Assembly (NCBI GenBank): GCA_028289345.1
Contig: JANQQL010000030.1
Span: 1-64,000, forward strand
Length of the DNA stretch: 64,000 nucleotides
Direction: 5' to 3'
DNA from: Planctomycetota bacterium
GTDB lineage: Bacteria; Planctomycetota; B15-G4; SIAN01
Part shown: piece after piece, positions 18,241 to 28,081 of the stretch
Numbering within the stretch: position 1 is the first letter of the stretch
Layout of the letters: every line of letters starts with the position of its first letter
Program-made: the position numbers and the translations under genes
Notes under the pieces: generated by a model
Seen by the model: only the letters and a program-made list of their open reading frames with translations
What the model was told of the DNA's origin: nothing
Database searches by the model: none

Positions 18241-20733
18241 TTAGCGCATCAGTGCTTGCATCAGAGCCAGATACCGGTCATAGGCGGCGGTGCGTGTTTT
18301 CTCGTCCCCTGCCTTTTCGGCTGCTTTGAAGCGGTGGTATGCGGTCCCCGCCTGGACGATGAGGTGATGGGCGGCATTCGAATGCTGCAGCCAAGAATCG
18401 CCCGCGGGATCGCCAGTGACGGTTTCCAGCCAATCGACCAACGGACGCCCGGAAAACCGCGCCACTTCGCCGGCTTTCTCTCGGCGGTGGTTGACAGGGG
18501 CTTCGTACTCGAGCAGCGGATAGTCGTCGGTGGAGATCGGCCCCTCGCCGACGTGCGAGACCTCAGTGGTCAGACTTCCGCAGTAGTAGATCAGGTAGCT
18601 GTTGGAAATCTGGGACCCTCTCAATTCGCCGATCGGCAAAGCACGCTGGTGGAACCGTTCGACGTCCAGCGGTACGTGCGACTTGAGCCCCAGCAACCCG
18701 ACGATCGAGTCGTGCCCGAGGAAATCCCCACGCCAAACCGTGACACGAGGAAACACTTCGAGCATGGTCCGCACGATCACGCGAAACTCGGACTCAGTCA
18801 CCTGAAACATCGGCACCCACTGGGCAAACACTCCATCGTCCGCCAACCGCGAAGCGACGTTGCGATAGTGCTCCCGGGTGTACAACGAGCCGACCCCTGC
18901 CCGCCACGGGGTGAACAAGTCGGCGATGATCACGTCGTAGATGTCAGTTGTCGCTGCCAGATAGTTCCGCCCGTCGGCGGCAACAATCGTGGCGCGTGGA
19001 TCGGTGAACAATCCGGTCGCGTGCTCGCTGAAGTATCGTCGCGCCGCAACGATGACATCGGGCAACAACTCGGTGACGGTAATCTCCTCCACTTCGGGAT
19101 GTGCGATCGCGGCGCCCGCCGTGATGCCGGTCCCCATGCCGAGGTAGTAGACGCGCCGCGGTTTCGGGTGGACGAGCAGCGGCAGATCCGATTGCAGGCG
19201 CTGGTGACGGCTGGCACGAGTGCTGCCGAGGGTGTAGAAATTGTTCACCTTGATGCGCAGATCGTCGCCATGCTCGACCACTGCGACGGTCGCCGCGCTG
19301 CCTTCCCACACCTCATGCAGCACTTCTTTGTCACCGGAAATCCGAACCACGGGGAAGCGATCGCCGAAGAACGCGATCAAGACAAACACGATCCCGGCAA
19401 TCGAAGGAATCCGCACGAGCCACGGCTCCCGCCGAGCAACAAACAGCGCCGCGGGCAGGTAGAGTCCGCCCAGCAACAAGATGCTTGCCCACAACCCAAA
19501 CCATTCGAGCAATACGAACCCCGCCACTAACGACCCGAATGCAGCCCCCACCGTGTTGATCGCCACGAGGTTCCCGATCGTCCGACCGCTGCTGTCCGCA
19601 ATGGGCTCACTCATCTTCATGAGGTACGGAAACGTCATGCCGAGCGCAAAGGTGGCAGGGAACAACGCCAGTGCTACGGTTTGGAAGACGAGCGCCATGT
19701 AGGCGCCCCAGGACTCTGTGCCGCCAAGGTACGCATCGTTCTGAGTTAAGAAGACGAACTGCGCGGGAGTCGCCGCAACCAGCACTCCCGCAAAGGTGAG
19801 CAGCAACGACAGAGTCGACTGACTCAATCCGAACCGGCGTGCCAGCACACTGGCGGTGATCGAACCAGCGCCCAGCGCGATCAGGAAAACAACCAGAATC
19901 GCGGCGTAGGTGTAGACTGAGTTGTGCAGCGTCTGCGCGAACATTCGCGTCCACAGCACTTCGAGCCCTAGGGCGACAACCCCCGAGAGCCCCGCCAGCA
20001 ACGCGACCACTCGGGCGGATTCTGTCAACGGGGGCCGCGCACCCGCCGTGGCTTGCCGCTGCTTATTTCCGTCCGCTTGCTTCCCGGACCAAACGAGCGC
20101 CACGATCCCGACCGCGGTGGTCATACCAACCGCGATCCAATAGGACCCGGCAAACCCAAACCACCGTGGCAGCCAGAATCCTGCTGCGCAGGCCCCCACC
20201 GCAGCCCCGACCGTATTGACCGCGTAGAGCACCGGGGTCACCGTGCCCAGCTTCTGGCGATTACGAACGACGTGCTGGACCAGCAGCGGGAGCGTACCAC
20301 CCATGCAGAAAGCCGCCGGGCCAAGCAAGCCGAGGCTGAGCAAGACTTTGCACAACGTGAATGCCGCGGGAAACCCGCCGATCGTGTCGAACAGCGAGGG
20401 ATAGATCCGCCGGTACAGACCGGGCAGGCCGAAGTAGAGCAGTGCGGTTGCGGAGACGGCCAACTCCAGCCTCGCATAGAGAACCAGGGGGCGCGCGCTT
20501 CTCCCGCTGACACGCCCGAACCACCAACCACCGGCCGCCAGGCCCAGGAAAAACGTCGTCAGCGTGGTTGCAGCGGCCTGAGCCGTGTTGCCAAACAGCA
20601 ACCCCAGCTCCTTCATCCACAGGACCTGGTAGATCAGCCCGGCCGCGCCAGACAGGAAGAGCAGTCCAGCGAAACCGGCTGTTTGCACTCTTGCCACAGA
20701 TGTCGTCGTGCGGATGGGATCAAGCTTGGCCAT
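18241..20733 (-). CDS. Fused membrane protein with spermidine-synthase-like domain
   Basis: 830 residues. The first 460 or so contain 12-14 hydrophobic segments, starting LLFLSGAAGLIYQVLWMKEL, a sequence characteristic of the membrane part of bacterial spermidine-synthase fusions and resembling an MFS core. From about residue 480 a polyamine aminopropyltransferase-like domain follows, with the nucleotide-binding loop YYLGMGTG near residue 530, the acidic TVTELLPDV strand and DVIIADLF in place of the catalytic region. A soluble tail with short helices ends the chain. The family is widespread in environmental bacteria but its reaction is unproven. Key aminopropyl-acceptor residues cannot be confirmed here, so it may methylate or transfer another group. 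It is a single-gene unit. Confidence 0.8.
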   Translation of the reverse strand: MAKLDPIRTTTSVARVQTAGFAGLLFLSGAAGLIYQVLWMKELGLLFGNTAQAAATTLTTFFLGLAAGGWWFGRVSGRSARPLVLYARLELAVSATALLYFGLPGLYRRIYPSLFDTIGGFPAAFTLCKVLLSLGLLGPAAFCMGGTLPLLVQHVVRNRQKLGTVTPVLYAVNTVGAAVGACAAGFWLPRWFGFAGSYWIAVGMTTAVGIVALVWSGKQADGNKQRQATAGARPPLTESARVVALLAGLSGVVALGLEVLWTRMFAQTLHNSVYTYAAILVVFLIALGAGSITASVLARRFGLSQSTLSLLLTFAGVLVAATPAQFVFLTQNDAYLGGTESWGAYMALVFQTVALALFPATFALGMTFPYLMKMSEPIADSSGRTIGNLVAINTVGAAFGSLVAGFVLLEWFGLWASILLLGGLYLPAALFVARREPWLVRIPSIAGIVFVLIAFFGDRFPVVRISGDKEVLHEVWEGSAATVAVVEHGDDLRIKVNNFYTLGSTRASRHQRLQSDLPLLVHPKPRRVYYLGMGTGITAGAAIAHPEVEEITVTELLPDVIVAARRYFSEHATGLFTDPRATIVAADGRNYLAATTDIYDVIIADLFTPWRAGVGSLYTREHYRNVASRLADDGVFAQWVPMFQVTESEFRVIVRTMLEVFPRVTVWRGDFLGHDSIVGLLGLKSHVPLDVERFHQRALPIGELRGSQISNSYLIYYCGSLTTEVSHVGEGPISTDDYPLLEYEAPVNHRREKAGEVARFSGRPLVDWLETVTGDPAGDSWLQHSNAAHHLIVQAGTAYHRFKAAEKAGDEKTRTAAYDRYLALMQALMR

Positions 20734-20876
20734 GGCATCTTCGAGATTCAGGACGGAGGTGAGGCGGAGGGTAACCCCAAGCTCGAATCACTCAGCGTTG
20801 AAATCCCGTCCTGCTCGTTTGCCTGTGTCGCCGTGCGAGCACGTTCGCATCATCAAGCATCCAAACCGGAGGATCC

Positions 20877-21260
20877 CCATGCGCACATAGCGAGCAGGAC
20901 CTGGATTCTCTTCGTCGATGTCATGACCTCCATGGTCGACGAAAGGAATTCATTGGCTGCTCTGGCGTGGCGGAGTGGGGTAACCCCCACGGCAGGACGG
21001 ATTTCGACGACATGATGTCCGACTCGCCCGACAACAACGTCGTGCGCGAGGTGCAACCCCGCGATACTGGTCACCGCCGGCCCCAATGCCCCTCGCGTCG
21101 GACACTGCGAGCCCGCCAAGTGGATCGCCAAGCTGAGAGCCATCAAGACCGACGATAACCCGCTGATCCTTCCGGCCAATATGGGCGCCGGACATGGCGG
21201 GGGCGCACGTTTCGGGAACTCGCGAAGCCTGAACGGCATTCGCGCACTGAAGGTGAGATC
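20877..21260 (+). pseudogene. Relic of an oligopeptidase B (S9A prolyl oligopeptidase) C-terminus
   Basis: The plus strand encodes pieces of the protease II/PtrB C-terminal catalytic domain in three shifting frames. They are FVDVMTSMVDE (20910-20945, normally FVDVVTTMLDE), then AEWGNP followed by an acidic DDMMSDSPDNNV piece (20967-21040), then ILVTAGPNAPRVGHCEP with AKWIAKLRAIKTDDNPL and GAGHGGG (21060-21210). At least two frameshifts separate the pieces, the Asp of the usual NDPRV motif is Ala, and the N-terminal two thirds are gone. The His of GAGHGG is still visible. The frames lie in an otherwise empty gap between two unrelated genes. It is clearly non-functional. Confidence 0.8.
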
Positions 21261-21402
21261 CGCGAACCGCGCCCATTCTCAGAACCTGGGAATTCGTTCC
21301 GTCCGTCGTCTTCCGCTCCCTCGGAATCTCGCGAGGGAGGCGTGTATCCTCTTCGCCATTCAATCCACCTGAACCCGTCACCCGACCTCCCTAGGAGACA
21401 GC

Positions 21403-23574
21403 ATGGCCATCGCCAAGAAGCGCCGAGATTGGGCGCTCTCCCTCTTCGCCACCGCCTTCCTCACGACGATCGCCTCCCCGACTCCCGGTCAAGAGTCGGA
21501 CAACCCGCTCCTCCAGCAGTGGGACACACCGTTCGGCGCGCCCCCCTTCGACCGGATCCAGACCGAGCACTTCGAACCCGCCTTCGAGGTCGCCATGAAA
21601 CGGCACCTTCAGGAGATCGAGGCCATTGCTTCGAACTCGGAGTCCCCGACCTTCGACAACACCATCGCGGCTCTCGAGCGTTGCGCTTGGGATCTCGGCC
21701 GAGTGCAGCGCACCTTTTCTGCACTCACCTCCTCGGCGACCAACGACGACCTGCGCGCCATTCAACGGCGCATGTCGGCTCGACTGGCCGCGCACCAGGC
21801 AAAGATCTCTCTGAACGAAGCCCTGTTCGCTCGGGTCGACGCGCTGTTCGAAACTCACCAGTCCTTGGGTCTCAACACGGAGCAGGCTCGCGTACTGGAG
21901 CGTACCCACACGGGTTTCGTGCGAGCCGGTGCCAAGCTGGAAGGTGAGGACCGGAAGCGCCTCGCCTCCATCACCGAGGAACTCGCCAGCCTCTCCACGA
22001 CCTTCAGTCAGAACGTGCAGAAGAGCGCGGAGGGATTCTCGATGGTCCTCGAGAGCGAAGCCGATCGAGCCGGCCTCCCGGAATTCGTTCTCAGCGCAGC
22101 CGCCCAGGCGGGAGCCGACCGGGGCATGGAGGGAAAGCACGTCATTACCCTGGCCCGCTCGTCCTTCGAACCCTTCATGACCTTCAGCACTCGCCGCGAC
22201 CTTCGGGAGAAGCTCTTCCAGGGCTGGACCATGCGCGGTGACAACGACGACGAATTTGACAACGAGGAGAACATCCGTCGCATCCTGATCCTGCGGCTCG
22301 AGCGGGCCCGACTCCTAGGCTACGAGGATTTCTCCGCTTTCCGGACAGCCAATACCATGGCCGGCACCGGCCAAGCCGCCAAGAACCTGCTCGACGAAGT
22401 CTGGATCGGAGCCGTGGCCAAAGCCCACGCCGAAGAGGCGGAGATCCACCAGATGATGCGTCAGGAGGGGGTGTCCCATGAGCTCCGTCCCTGGGACTGG
22501 TGGTACTACTCCGAGAAGGCCCGAGCCGCTCTCTACGATCTGGATGAGGACGAAGTGAAGGCATACCTGTCCTTGGACAACGTTCTGCGTGCTCAGTTTG
22601 CGGTGGCGGAGAGACTCTTTGGGGTGACCTTTGAGGGTCGGAACGACGTGCCGACCTACCACCCAGACGTCCGCGTGTGGGAAGTCAAGAATGAGTCCGG
22701 AGCCCACGTGGGGTTGTTCTACGGCGACTACTTCGCCCGTCCCGGCAAGCGGTCCGGCGCCTGGATGAGTGCCCTGCGTTCGCAGCACAAGCTCGGTGAG
22801 GACGTTTCGCCGCTCATCATGAACAACTGCAACTACAACAAGCCGGCCCCGGGTCAGCCGGCGCTGATCACCCTTCGCGAAGCCGAAGTGATCTTCCACG
22901 AGTTCGGTCATGGCCTTCACGGCTTGCTGTCCAACGTGACCTACCCGTCCATCGCCGGAACGTCCGTGGACTACGACTTCGTCGAGTTCCCCGCGCAGAT
23001 CTACGAACACTGGATGCGCGAGCCTTCGGTGATTCAGGAGTTTGCCCTGCACTACGAGACGGGCGACCCCATGCCCACCGCCCTTCTCGAACGGCTCCGC
23101 GCCGCGTCCAATGCCAAGGCCGGCTTTGACAACATCGAATTCATTGCCTCGGCTTTTGTGGATTTGGCCTTCCACCGAATCAAGGATCCCGCAGTTCTGG
23201 CCGAGCTGGACGTGAACTCATTCGAAGATGGCGTTCTGGCTCACGCTCGCATTCCCTTGGCGATCGAGATGCGCCACCGCTCCCCCCACTTCTTGCACTC
23301 TTTCGCGAGTGAACTCTACGCCAGCGGATACTACACCTACATGTGGGCCGGAGTGTTGGACAACGACGGCTTCGCGGCCTTCGAAGAAGCAGGGGACATC
23401 TACGACCCCGCCCTCGCCAAGAAGCTCCACGACTATGTCTATTCCGCAGGGAACAGCCGCCCTGCGATGGAAGCTTACGTGGGCTTTCGGGGTCGCGAGC
23501 CCAGCACCGGGCCTTTGCTCCGCAATCGGGGCTTGGATCCTGAGAACCTGGATTCGAACTCAATCAACAATTGA
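21403..23574 (+). CDS. M3 family zinc metallopeptidase (peptidyl-dipeptidase Dcp / oligopeptidase A type)
   Basis: 723 residues, a normal length for the family, with AGGAG ten bases before the ATG. A signal-like hydrophobic N-terminus (LSLFATAFLTTIASPTPGQ) suggests export, as in periplasmic Dcp-type enzymes. The gluzincin motif HEFGH lies at residues 499-503. The downstream Glu is in SVDYDFVEFPAQIYEHW, where D and E are the expected ligands. Members cleave short peptides, often releasing C-terminal dipeptides. It ends before a strong hairpin terminator and is convergent with the histidine kinase gene. Confidence 0.9.
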   Translation: MAIAKKRRDWALSLFATAFLTTIASPTPGQESDNPLLQQWDTPFGAPPFDRIQTEHFEPAFEVAMKRHLQEIEAIASNSESPTFDNTIAALERCAWDLGRVQRTFSALTSSATNDDLRAIQRRMSARLAAHQAKISLNEALFARVDALFETHQSLGLNTEQARVLERTHTGFVRAGAKLEGEDRKRLASITEELASLSTTFSQNVQKSAEGFSMVLESEADRAGLPEFVLSAAAQAGADRGMEGKHVITLARSSFEPFMTFSTRRDLREKLFQGWTMRGDNDDEFDNEENIRRILILRLERARLLGYEDFSAFRTANTMAGTGQAAKNLLDEVWIGAVAKAHAEEAEIHQMMRQEGVSHELRPWDWWYYSEKARAALYDLDEDEVKAYLSLDNVLRAQFAVAERLFGVTFEGRNDVPTYHPDVRVWEVKNESGAHVGLFYGDYFARPGKRSGAWMSALRSQHKLGEDVSPLIMNNCNYNKPAPGQPALITLREAEVIFHEFGHGLHGLLSNVTYPSIAGTSVDYDFVEFPAQIYEHWMREPSVIQEFALHYETGDPMPTALLERLRAASNAKAGFDNIEFIASAFVDLAFHRIKDPAVLAELDVNSFEDGVLAHARIPLAIEMRHRSPHFLHSFASELYASGYYTYMWAGVLDNDGFAAFEEAGDIYDPALAKKLHDYVYSAGNSRPAMEAYVGFRGREPSTGPLLRNRGLDPENLDSNSINN

Positions 23575-23588
23575 ACACGATCGGTAGA

Positions 23589-23623
23589 ACGGGGCGGTCG
23601 GTGAAGAAACTCGACCGCCCTGT
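23589..23623 (+). terminator. Hairpin terminator after the M3 peptidase gene
   Basis: A 12-base stem with one mismatch (ACGGGGCGGTCG against CGACCGCCCTGT) closes an 11-base loop, starting 15 bases after the stop codon. It lies between convergent genes and may act in both directions; no long T-run is present. Confidence 0.6.
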
Positions 23624-23713
23624 CCTTCCGAAAAGCCAAGCCACTCTCTTTCCTCCTACCAGTTTTCGGCCCCCATGCCGACCAGCGGAGTTAGGCGCCG
23701 GGAGATGCGTCTT

Positions 23714-24889
23714 TCAATCCGTGCCGATTGGTAGCGACAAGCGAACGGCAGTCTCTTCCTCGCCGCGCTGCACTTCGGCCTCGCCACCGTGAGCCTCCAC
23801 GACCTTCTGCACCACCACCAACCCAACACCGGCGACTCCTTGGGCTCGAAGATCTCCAATGAGTTCGGTCAGCGGAGTCCTTCGAAGGGGCACCGCTGTT
23901 CCCCCGCCATCGTCACAGATCTCGATCCAGCAGGTTTGCCCCTGCTTCCAGGTGGTCATTCGCACCCGCCGCTGGGCGTGTTGAATTGCATTGCGTAGAA
24001 GATTCTCCACCGCATGCTTCAAGCGCGAACCATCGGCGCGCAGCGTGGGGACAGACTCCGGCAAGGTCATCTCAAGCTGCAGGCCACGTTGAACGGCCAG
24101 CGGTCGGACCACCCCGAGGCACTCTCTCAAGAGTTCGCCCACTGGCACCACGGCCAAGCGCAAAGGAGCCTCCGTGTCCAAACGGGCGCTTTCCAGGAGG
24201 TTCTCCACAAGAACTCGCATTCGGTCCGCATCAACCTGGATCCCGTCCATGGCGTCATCGAGCTGCTGTCTGAGGGCGCTCGGGGGCAACTGGCCTGCCG
24301 CTTCGCCGGCACGGGAACTGGCTGCCATCAACGCCGCCAACGGCGTCCGGAGATCGTGGGCGGTCTGCTCAATCCACTCTCGACGCCATCGATCTCGCTC
24401 CGCCAAGCGTCGAACCAATGCTTGGACACGGTCTCGCATTTTGTTCATGGCTCTCGCCAGCAAAGCGATCTCGTCGTTTCCCGATTCGTCGAAGGGACCG
24501 GGGAGAGACTCGAGATCGCTCGGTGGTTGACTGACGATCCCCGCCAGCCTTTCCAGCCGTCGAGTGGCCACCACCGAGATGGTCACGGCCAGAATCACCG
24601 CGAGCGCCATAGAGACCAGCAGAACAAAAGGATACTCCACCTCTTCGTAGGTTTCGGGAAATCGCGCGTCGACATCTTCCAGGGATCTCTGATGCAGTCG
24701 CGCATCTTCAATCGCCGCCGCGCGCCCTCGAAGAAACTCAGCGTCGTACCACTCCGGATAGAGCTCAACGACGAACGGTGCGATCGCGAGTTCGCCCAGG
24801 ACATGAGCGATCAAGTAGGAAACTGCGAGCAAGAACGCCAGTCGAAACCTCAAGGTTCGATACCAGCGCGGCCGACGATCGTCCGTCAT
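23714..24889 (-). CDS. Two-component sensor histidine kinase
   Basis: 391 residues from the ATG at 24889, which overlaps the response-regulator stop as ATGA. Two membrane segments (about residues 13-37 and 88-110) enclose a periplasmic sensor loop of about 50 residues. A HAMP-like linker follows, then the H-box AHDLRTPLAAL (phospho-acceptor His), N-box ENLLRNAIQHA and G-boxes DDGGG and GVGLVVVQKVVEAHGG. It is a standard membrane kinase that would phosphorylate the adjacent OmpR-type regulator. The signal is unknown; the periplasmic loop is short and acidic. Confidence 0.92.
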   Translation of the reverse strand: MTDDRRPRWYRTLRFRLAFLLAVSYLIAHVLGELAIAPFVVELYPEWYDAEFLRGRAAAIEDARLHQRSLEDVDARFPETYEEVEYPFVLLVSMALAVILAVTISVVATRRLERLAGIVSQPPSDLESLPGPFDESGNDEIALLARAMNKMRDRVQALVRRLAERDRWRREWIEQTAHDLRTPLAALMAASSRAGEAAGQLPPSALRQQLDDAMDGIQVDADRMRVLVENLLESARLDTEAPLRLAVVPVGELLRECLGVVRPLAVQRGLQLEMTLPESVPTLRADGSRLKHAVENLLRNAIQHAQRRVRMTTWKQGQTCWIEICDDGGGTAVPLRRTPLTELIGDLRAQGVAGVGLVVVQKVVEAHGGEAEVQRGEEETAVRLSLPIGTD

Positions 24890-25605
24890 GCTTGGGATCC
24901 TTCCGGGTCCTCCGTCATCCGGTACCCGACTCCCCAAACCGTTCGGATGTATCGAGGGTCCCCCGGGTCCTCCTCAATCCTCTTTCGTAGCCGTGTCACA
25001 TGAAGATCCACGGTTCGAGTTCCACCGTCGAACGATGTCCCCCAAACCCGATCCAAGAGTTGCTCGCGACTCCAAGCGCGCCCCGGGTGGCGCATGAGGA
25101 ACAGCAACAGTTCGAACTCCTTGGGCTTCAAATCCAATGGTTGTCCAGCCATGGTTGCGAGTCGAGATTCCGAGTCGACACAAAGCGCTCCACAATTTGC
25201 AGCGCTAGGAACAGGGTCCTGCCCGGTGCGACGCAAAATGGAGCGAATGCGAGCGATGAGTTCCGGGACAAAGAACGGCTTGACCAAATAGTCGTCCGCC
25301 CCCACATCCAAGCCACCCACTCGATCTTCCGGACGCCCCCGCGCGGTCAACACAAGAATGGGGACGCTTTGCCCAGCAGCACGCAAGGAACGACAAAGGT
25401 CCAAGCCATCGCCGTCGGGAAGACCGAGGTCCAGAACCAACAAGTCATGAGACGAGGAAAGTTGAATTCTTGCGTCTCGAACCGACCCGCAACAGGTCAC
25501 TTCAAAGCCTTGGGCGTCCAGCGCCTTGTGCACTTCCCTCCGAACCCGCTCATCATCTTCGACGAGCAAGATTTTGGCGAAGGGGTTTGAGATCGATCCA
25601 TTCAC
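24886..25605 (-). CDS. OmpR/PhoB-family response regulator
   Basis: About 239 residues from a GTG at 25605; the frame extends upstream but that part has no homology. The receiver domain shows the acidic pair LLVEDDE, the phospho-acceptor Asp in LLVLDLGLPDGDG, Thr in VLTARG and Lys in LVKPF. The C-terminal winged helix (residues about 140-235) contains LKPKEFELLLFLMRHPG, RTVDLHVTRLRKRIE and the final IRTVWGVGYRM strand. It is cotranscribed with the kinase gene, which overlaps its stop by four bases. The Tat-exported amine oxidase gene is divergent and starts 165 bases away, so it may be a target; that is inference. Confidence 0.93.
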   Translation of the reverse strand: MNGSISNPFAKILLVEDDERVRREVHKALDAQGFEVTCCGSVRDARIQLSSSHDLLVLDLGLPDGDGLDLCRSLRAAGQSVPILVLTARGRPEDRVGGLDVGADDYLVKPFFVPELIARIRSILRRTGQDPVPSAANCGALCVDSESRLATMAGQPLDLKPKEFELLLFLMRHPGRAWSREQLLDRVWGTSFDGGTRTVDLHVTRLRKRIEEDPGDPRYIRTVWGVGYRMTEDPEGSQA

Positions 25606-25769
25606 GGGCTCCGTTTCTAGCCCCAATTCCTCGCGGAAGCTCAATGGAAAACACTCCCGCCCGGCCGGACACATCCCGGAAACAACTCGAAGCCCGTCAA
25701 ACGCTAGCCTGCGAGCCACTGGAAGTTTCATCGTCCCTCTCGGGCGATCCAACCGGAGGAGAACTCTCC

Positions 25770-27266
25770 ATGCGACGCCGCGACTTCCTTCGCTTGACCG
25801 CAGCTGCTGCCGCCGGTTCGTTGGCGACAACTCGAATGACGGCTCAATCACTGTCCATCGATCAACACCCACGACGAGGGCGCACTGCTCGCCAACAGGT
25901 CTTGGTCATTGGAGCAGGGATCTCTGGCCTCGCTGCCGCCAAACGCCTCGTCACCGAGTTCGGATTGAGTGGGGCACATCAAGTGATCGTGCTGGAGGCC
26001 CGCAACCGAATTGGCGGGCGCATCCACACAGACACGTCCTTGGGTGCACCAGTGGAGATGGGCGCGAACTGGATTCATGGAATCAATAACAACCCGATCA
26101 CCGCCCTTGCGGATGAGTTCGGCGCCAGTCGCGCCGCGACCAATTACAACTCCATGGATGCCTTCGACACCGATGGATCCCCAGTCTCAACCTCCGCCGT
26201 CAACCAGGCCTACTCTCAGCTTTTCTCCATTTTCAACCAGGCAAGCTCCTACGCCAGCGGTCTCGCCCAAGATCAGTCCTTGGAGCAAACACTCCTGGAC
26301 ATCAACGCAGGGGGAGGTCTCTCGCCAACGTTGCGTCGACTGGTCGGGTGGCTGCTGAATCTGGAGCTGGAAGGGTCATACACCCAGTACGCATCCGATC
26401 TCTCGAGCTTTCACTATGACGGGGGCGCTTCCTTCTCTGGCCCTGACAATCTGTTCCCTGGCGGATACTCCCAGATTCCGGCGGGCGTGGCCCAAGGTTT
26501 GGATATCCGCCTCGACCACGTCGTGGAAACGGTCCAGCAGATCGGTCATCGAGTATTCGTACACACCAACCGGGGGAGCTTCTCCGCGGACGCCTGCGTG
26601 GTGACACTGCCTTTGGGAGTACTCAAAGCGGAGCACGTCCATTTCCAACCGGGTTTGCCGTATCCCCTCCGGTCCGCCATTCAGCGAATGGGGTTTGGGA
26701 AGGTCGCCAAGGTGATCCTGGAGTTCCCCAACTCGTTCTGGAACAACAACCGTCACCTCCTGGCCTACGTATCCTCTCAGCCAGAGTTCCACACCTGGTG
26801 GCTCAACGTGGGCAGACACTCGAGCGCCCCGATCCTGAACACCTGGACATTCCAGGATCACGCGGTCGATCTAGAAAACATGAACCTCACAGATGCTTCC
26901 GACCGTGTCATGCAAGATCTTCGGACGATCTATGGGGAAGGGATTCCGGCACCCGTCAACGCAGTGAAGACAGCGTGGAGTACGGATCCGTTCACCATGG
27001 GCTCCTACAGCTATCCGGCCACCGGATCGGGACCCAGCGACCACGACCAGTTCCTACCGCCGGTGCGAAACACGATTCACTTTGCTGGCGAACACACCAG
27101 TTCCCTCTATCACTCGACCGTTCACGGAGCGTATCTGTCCGGGCTGGATGCCGCGGGCCGAGTCATGGGAGACCCATCGTTCACTGCCAATCAACCGGCG
27201 GCATTCCCCCTTGGGCGACTCCTCCGAAAAACCCGACGTCGCGCGCAACGAGCAGTTCCCCGCTAA
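25770..27266 (+). CDS. Tat-exported flavin amine oxidase
   Basis: 498 residues from the ATG at 25770, preceded by GGAGGA. The frame is open for 300 bases upstream, but this start gives a twin-arginine signal (RRRDFLRLT followed by an Ala-rich stretch). FAD binding is shown by VLVIGAGISGLAAAKRL (GxGxxG at about residues 47-52) and VLEARNRIGGRIHT. The C-terminal FAD block is IHFAGEHTSSLYHSTVHGAYLSG. These are marks of the monoamine/polyamine oxidase family, which oxidises primary or secondary amines to imines with release of hydrogen peroxide. Substrate unknown. Folding with FAD before export explains the Tat signal. Confidence 0.9.
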   Translation: MRRRDFLRLTAAAAAGSLATTRMTAQSLSIDQHPRRGRTARQQVLVIGAGISGLAAAKRLVTEFGLSGAHQVIVLEARNRIGGRIHTDTSLGAPVEMGANWIHGINNNPITALADEFGASRAATNYNSMDAFDTDGSPVSTSAVNQAYSQLFSIFNQASSYASGLAQDQSLEQTLLDINAGGGLSPTLRRLVGWLLNLELEGSYTQYASDLSSFHYDGGASFSGPDNLFPGGYSQIPAGVAQGLDIRLDHVVETVQQIGHRVFVHTNRGSFSADACVVTLPLGVLKAEHVHFQPGLPYPLRSAIQRMGFGKVAKVILEFPNSFWNNNRHLLAYVSSQPEFHTWWLNVGRHSSAPILNTWTFQDHAVDLENMNLTDASDRVMQDLRTIYGEGIPAPVNAVKTAWSTDPFTMGSYSYPATGSGPSDHDQFLPPVRNTIHFAGEHTSSLYHSTVHGAYLSGLDAAGRVMGDPSFTANQPAAFPLGRLLRKTRRRAQRAVPR

Positions 27267-27447
27267 CCGAGCCCCCCAGGAGAGACGGCTTCGCAAACTT
27301 GGTTCTCGGTTCGCATCCGCGACCACGTCTCGGGCGAGACAGGGAACAAACACGAAGAAACGTCGTCGCAGAGTGAGGCCTCGAGATACCGACAAGACTC
27401 AAACACCGAGGCATCCGCAGCACTCGAATCAGGCCAGAGCCACCCGC

Positions 27448-27969
27448 TCAAATCGCGGATTCGCCCGCGGTAAACGTTCCCCGTTGCCGGTCCTTCGTCA
27501 CTCCCGGGAACGCCAACACACGATTATGCATCACTGCATAAACCCCCGGCTTGCAGGTCTGCACAGCGAGGAGCGCTTCAGTGAGGTTCTGGAGCGCGTC
27601 AGTGTTGCGAAGCATGTACGGGCGCATCGCTCCGGTGAGAATGATCGGAACTCGCGGCGTTCCTAACTGTTTTACGATCCGCTCTCCGCTGACAGCGAGG
27701 CGGTCCGTTCCGTGCACGACGATCACCCCGTCGTGCGCGGCCGCCATGCTGGCCGCCGTGCTCGCAATCAGGTCGTGATCTTCCTCGGTCATTTCCAGGG
27801 AGTCCTTGTTCATCAAGGGAACCCGGACGACCTCCACTCCTTCCAGCTGGAGGGAGGCGAGCATCACGTCGAGGACGCTGAGCTGGTTCTCGAGAACTCC
27901 TTCGAGCTCGTCGTAGGTTTTCTCAATGGTCCCCCCGGTGGAGATGACAGCGATTCGGTTCTTTGCCAT
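27448..27969 (-). CDS. Short L-asparaginase domain protein
   Basis: 173 residues from the ATG at 27969. It has the first catalytic Thr motif (VISTGGTIEKTYDE, Thr14) and the second (VVHGTDRLA, Thr-Asp pair near residue 96). Full-length asparaginases have about 330 residues with a C-terminal domain completing the dimer site. This one ends after the N-terminal domain, at a clear stop (TAGESAI). Single-domain members of this type exist in several bacteria, so it is not necessarily truncated. It probably deamidates asparagine or a related amide, but activity is not assured. It is cytoplasmic and divergent from paralogue A. Confidence 0.82.
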   Translation of the reverse strand: MAKNRIAVISTGGTIEKTYDELEGVLENQLSVLDVMLASLQLEGVEVVRVPLMNKDSLEMTEEDHDLIASTAASMAAAHDGVIVVHGTDRLAVSGERIVKQLGTPRVPIILTGAMRPYMLRNTDALQNLTEALLAVQTCKPGVYAVMHNRVLAFPGVTKDRQRGTFTAGESAI

Positions 27970-28081
27970 GGCGAGATTGTACTCCACGGCCACGGTTCCG
28001 GGAGTCACGCCAGCCTTCGCCAATACGATTGCTTTGGTTGCTCAGCCGTCGAGGCCGACCAGGCCTCGGAAACTTTGAGAA

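Noticed and set aside
17977..19530. Plus-strand open frame of 517 codons opposite the spermidine-synthase-like gene
   Set aside because: The minus-strand protein has clear family motifs; the plus-strand frame has none and no signal or domain.
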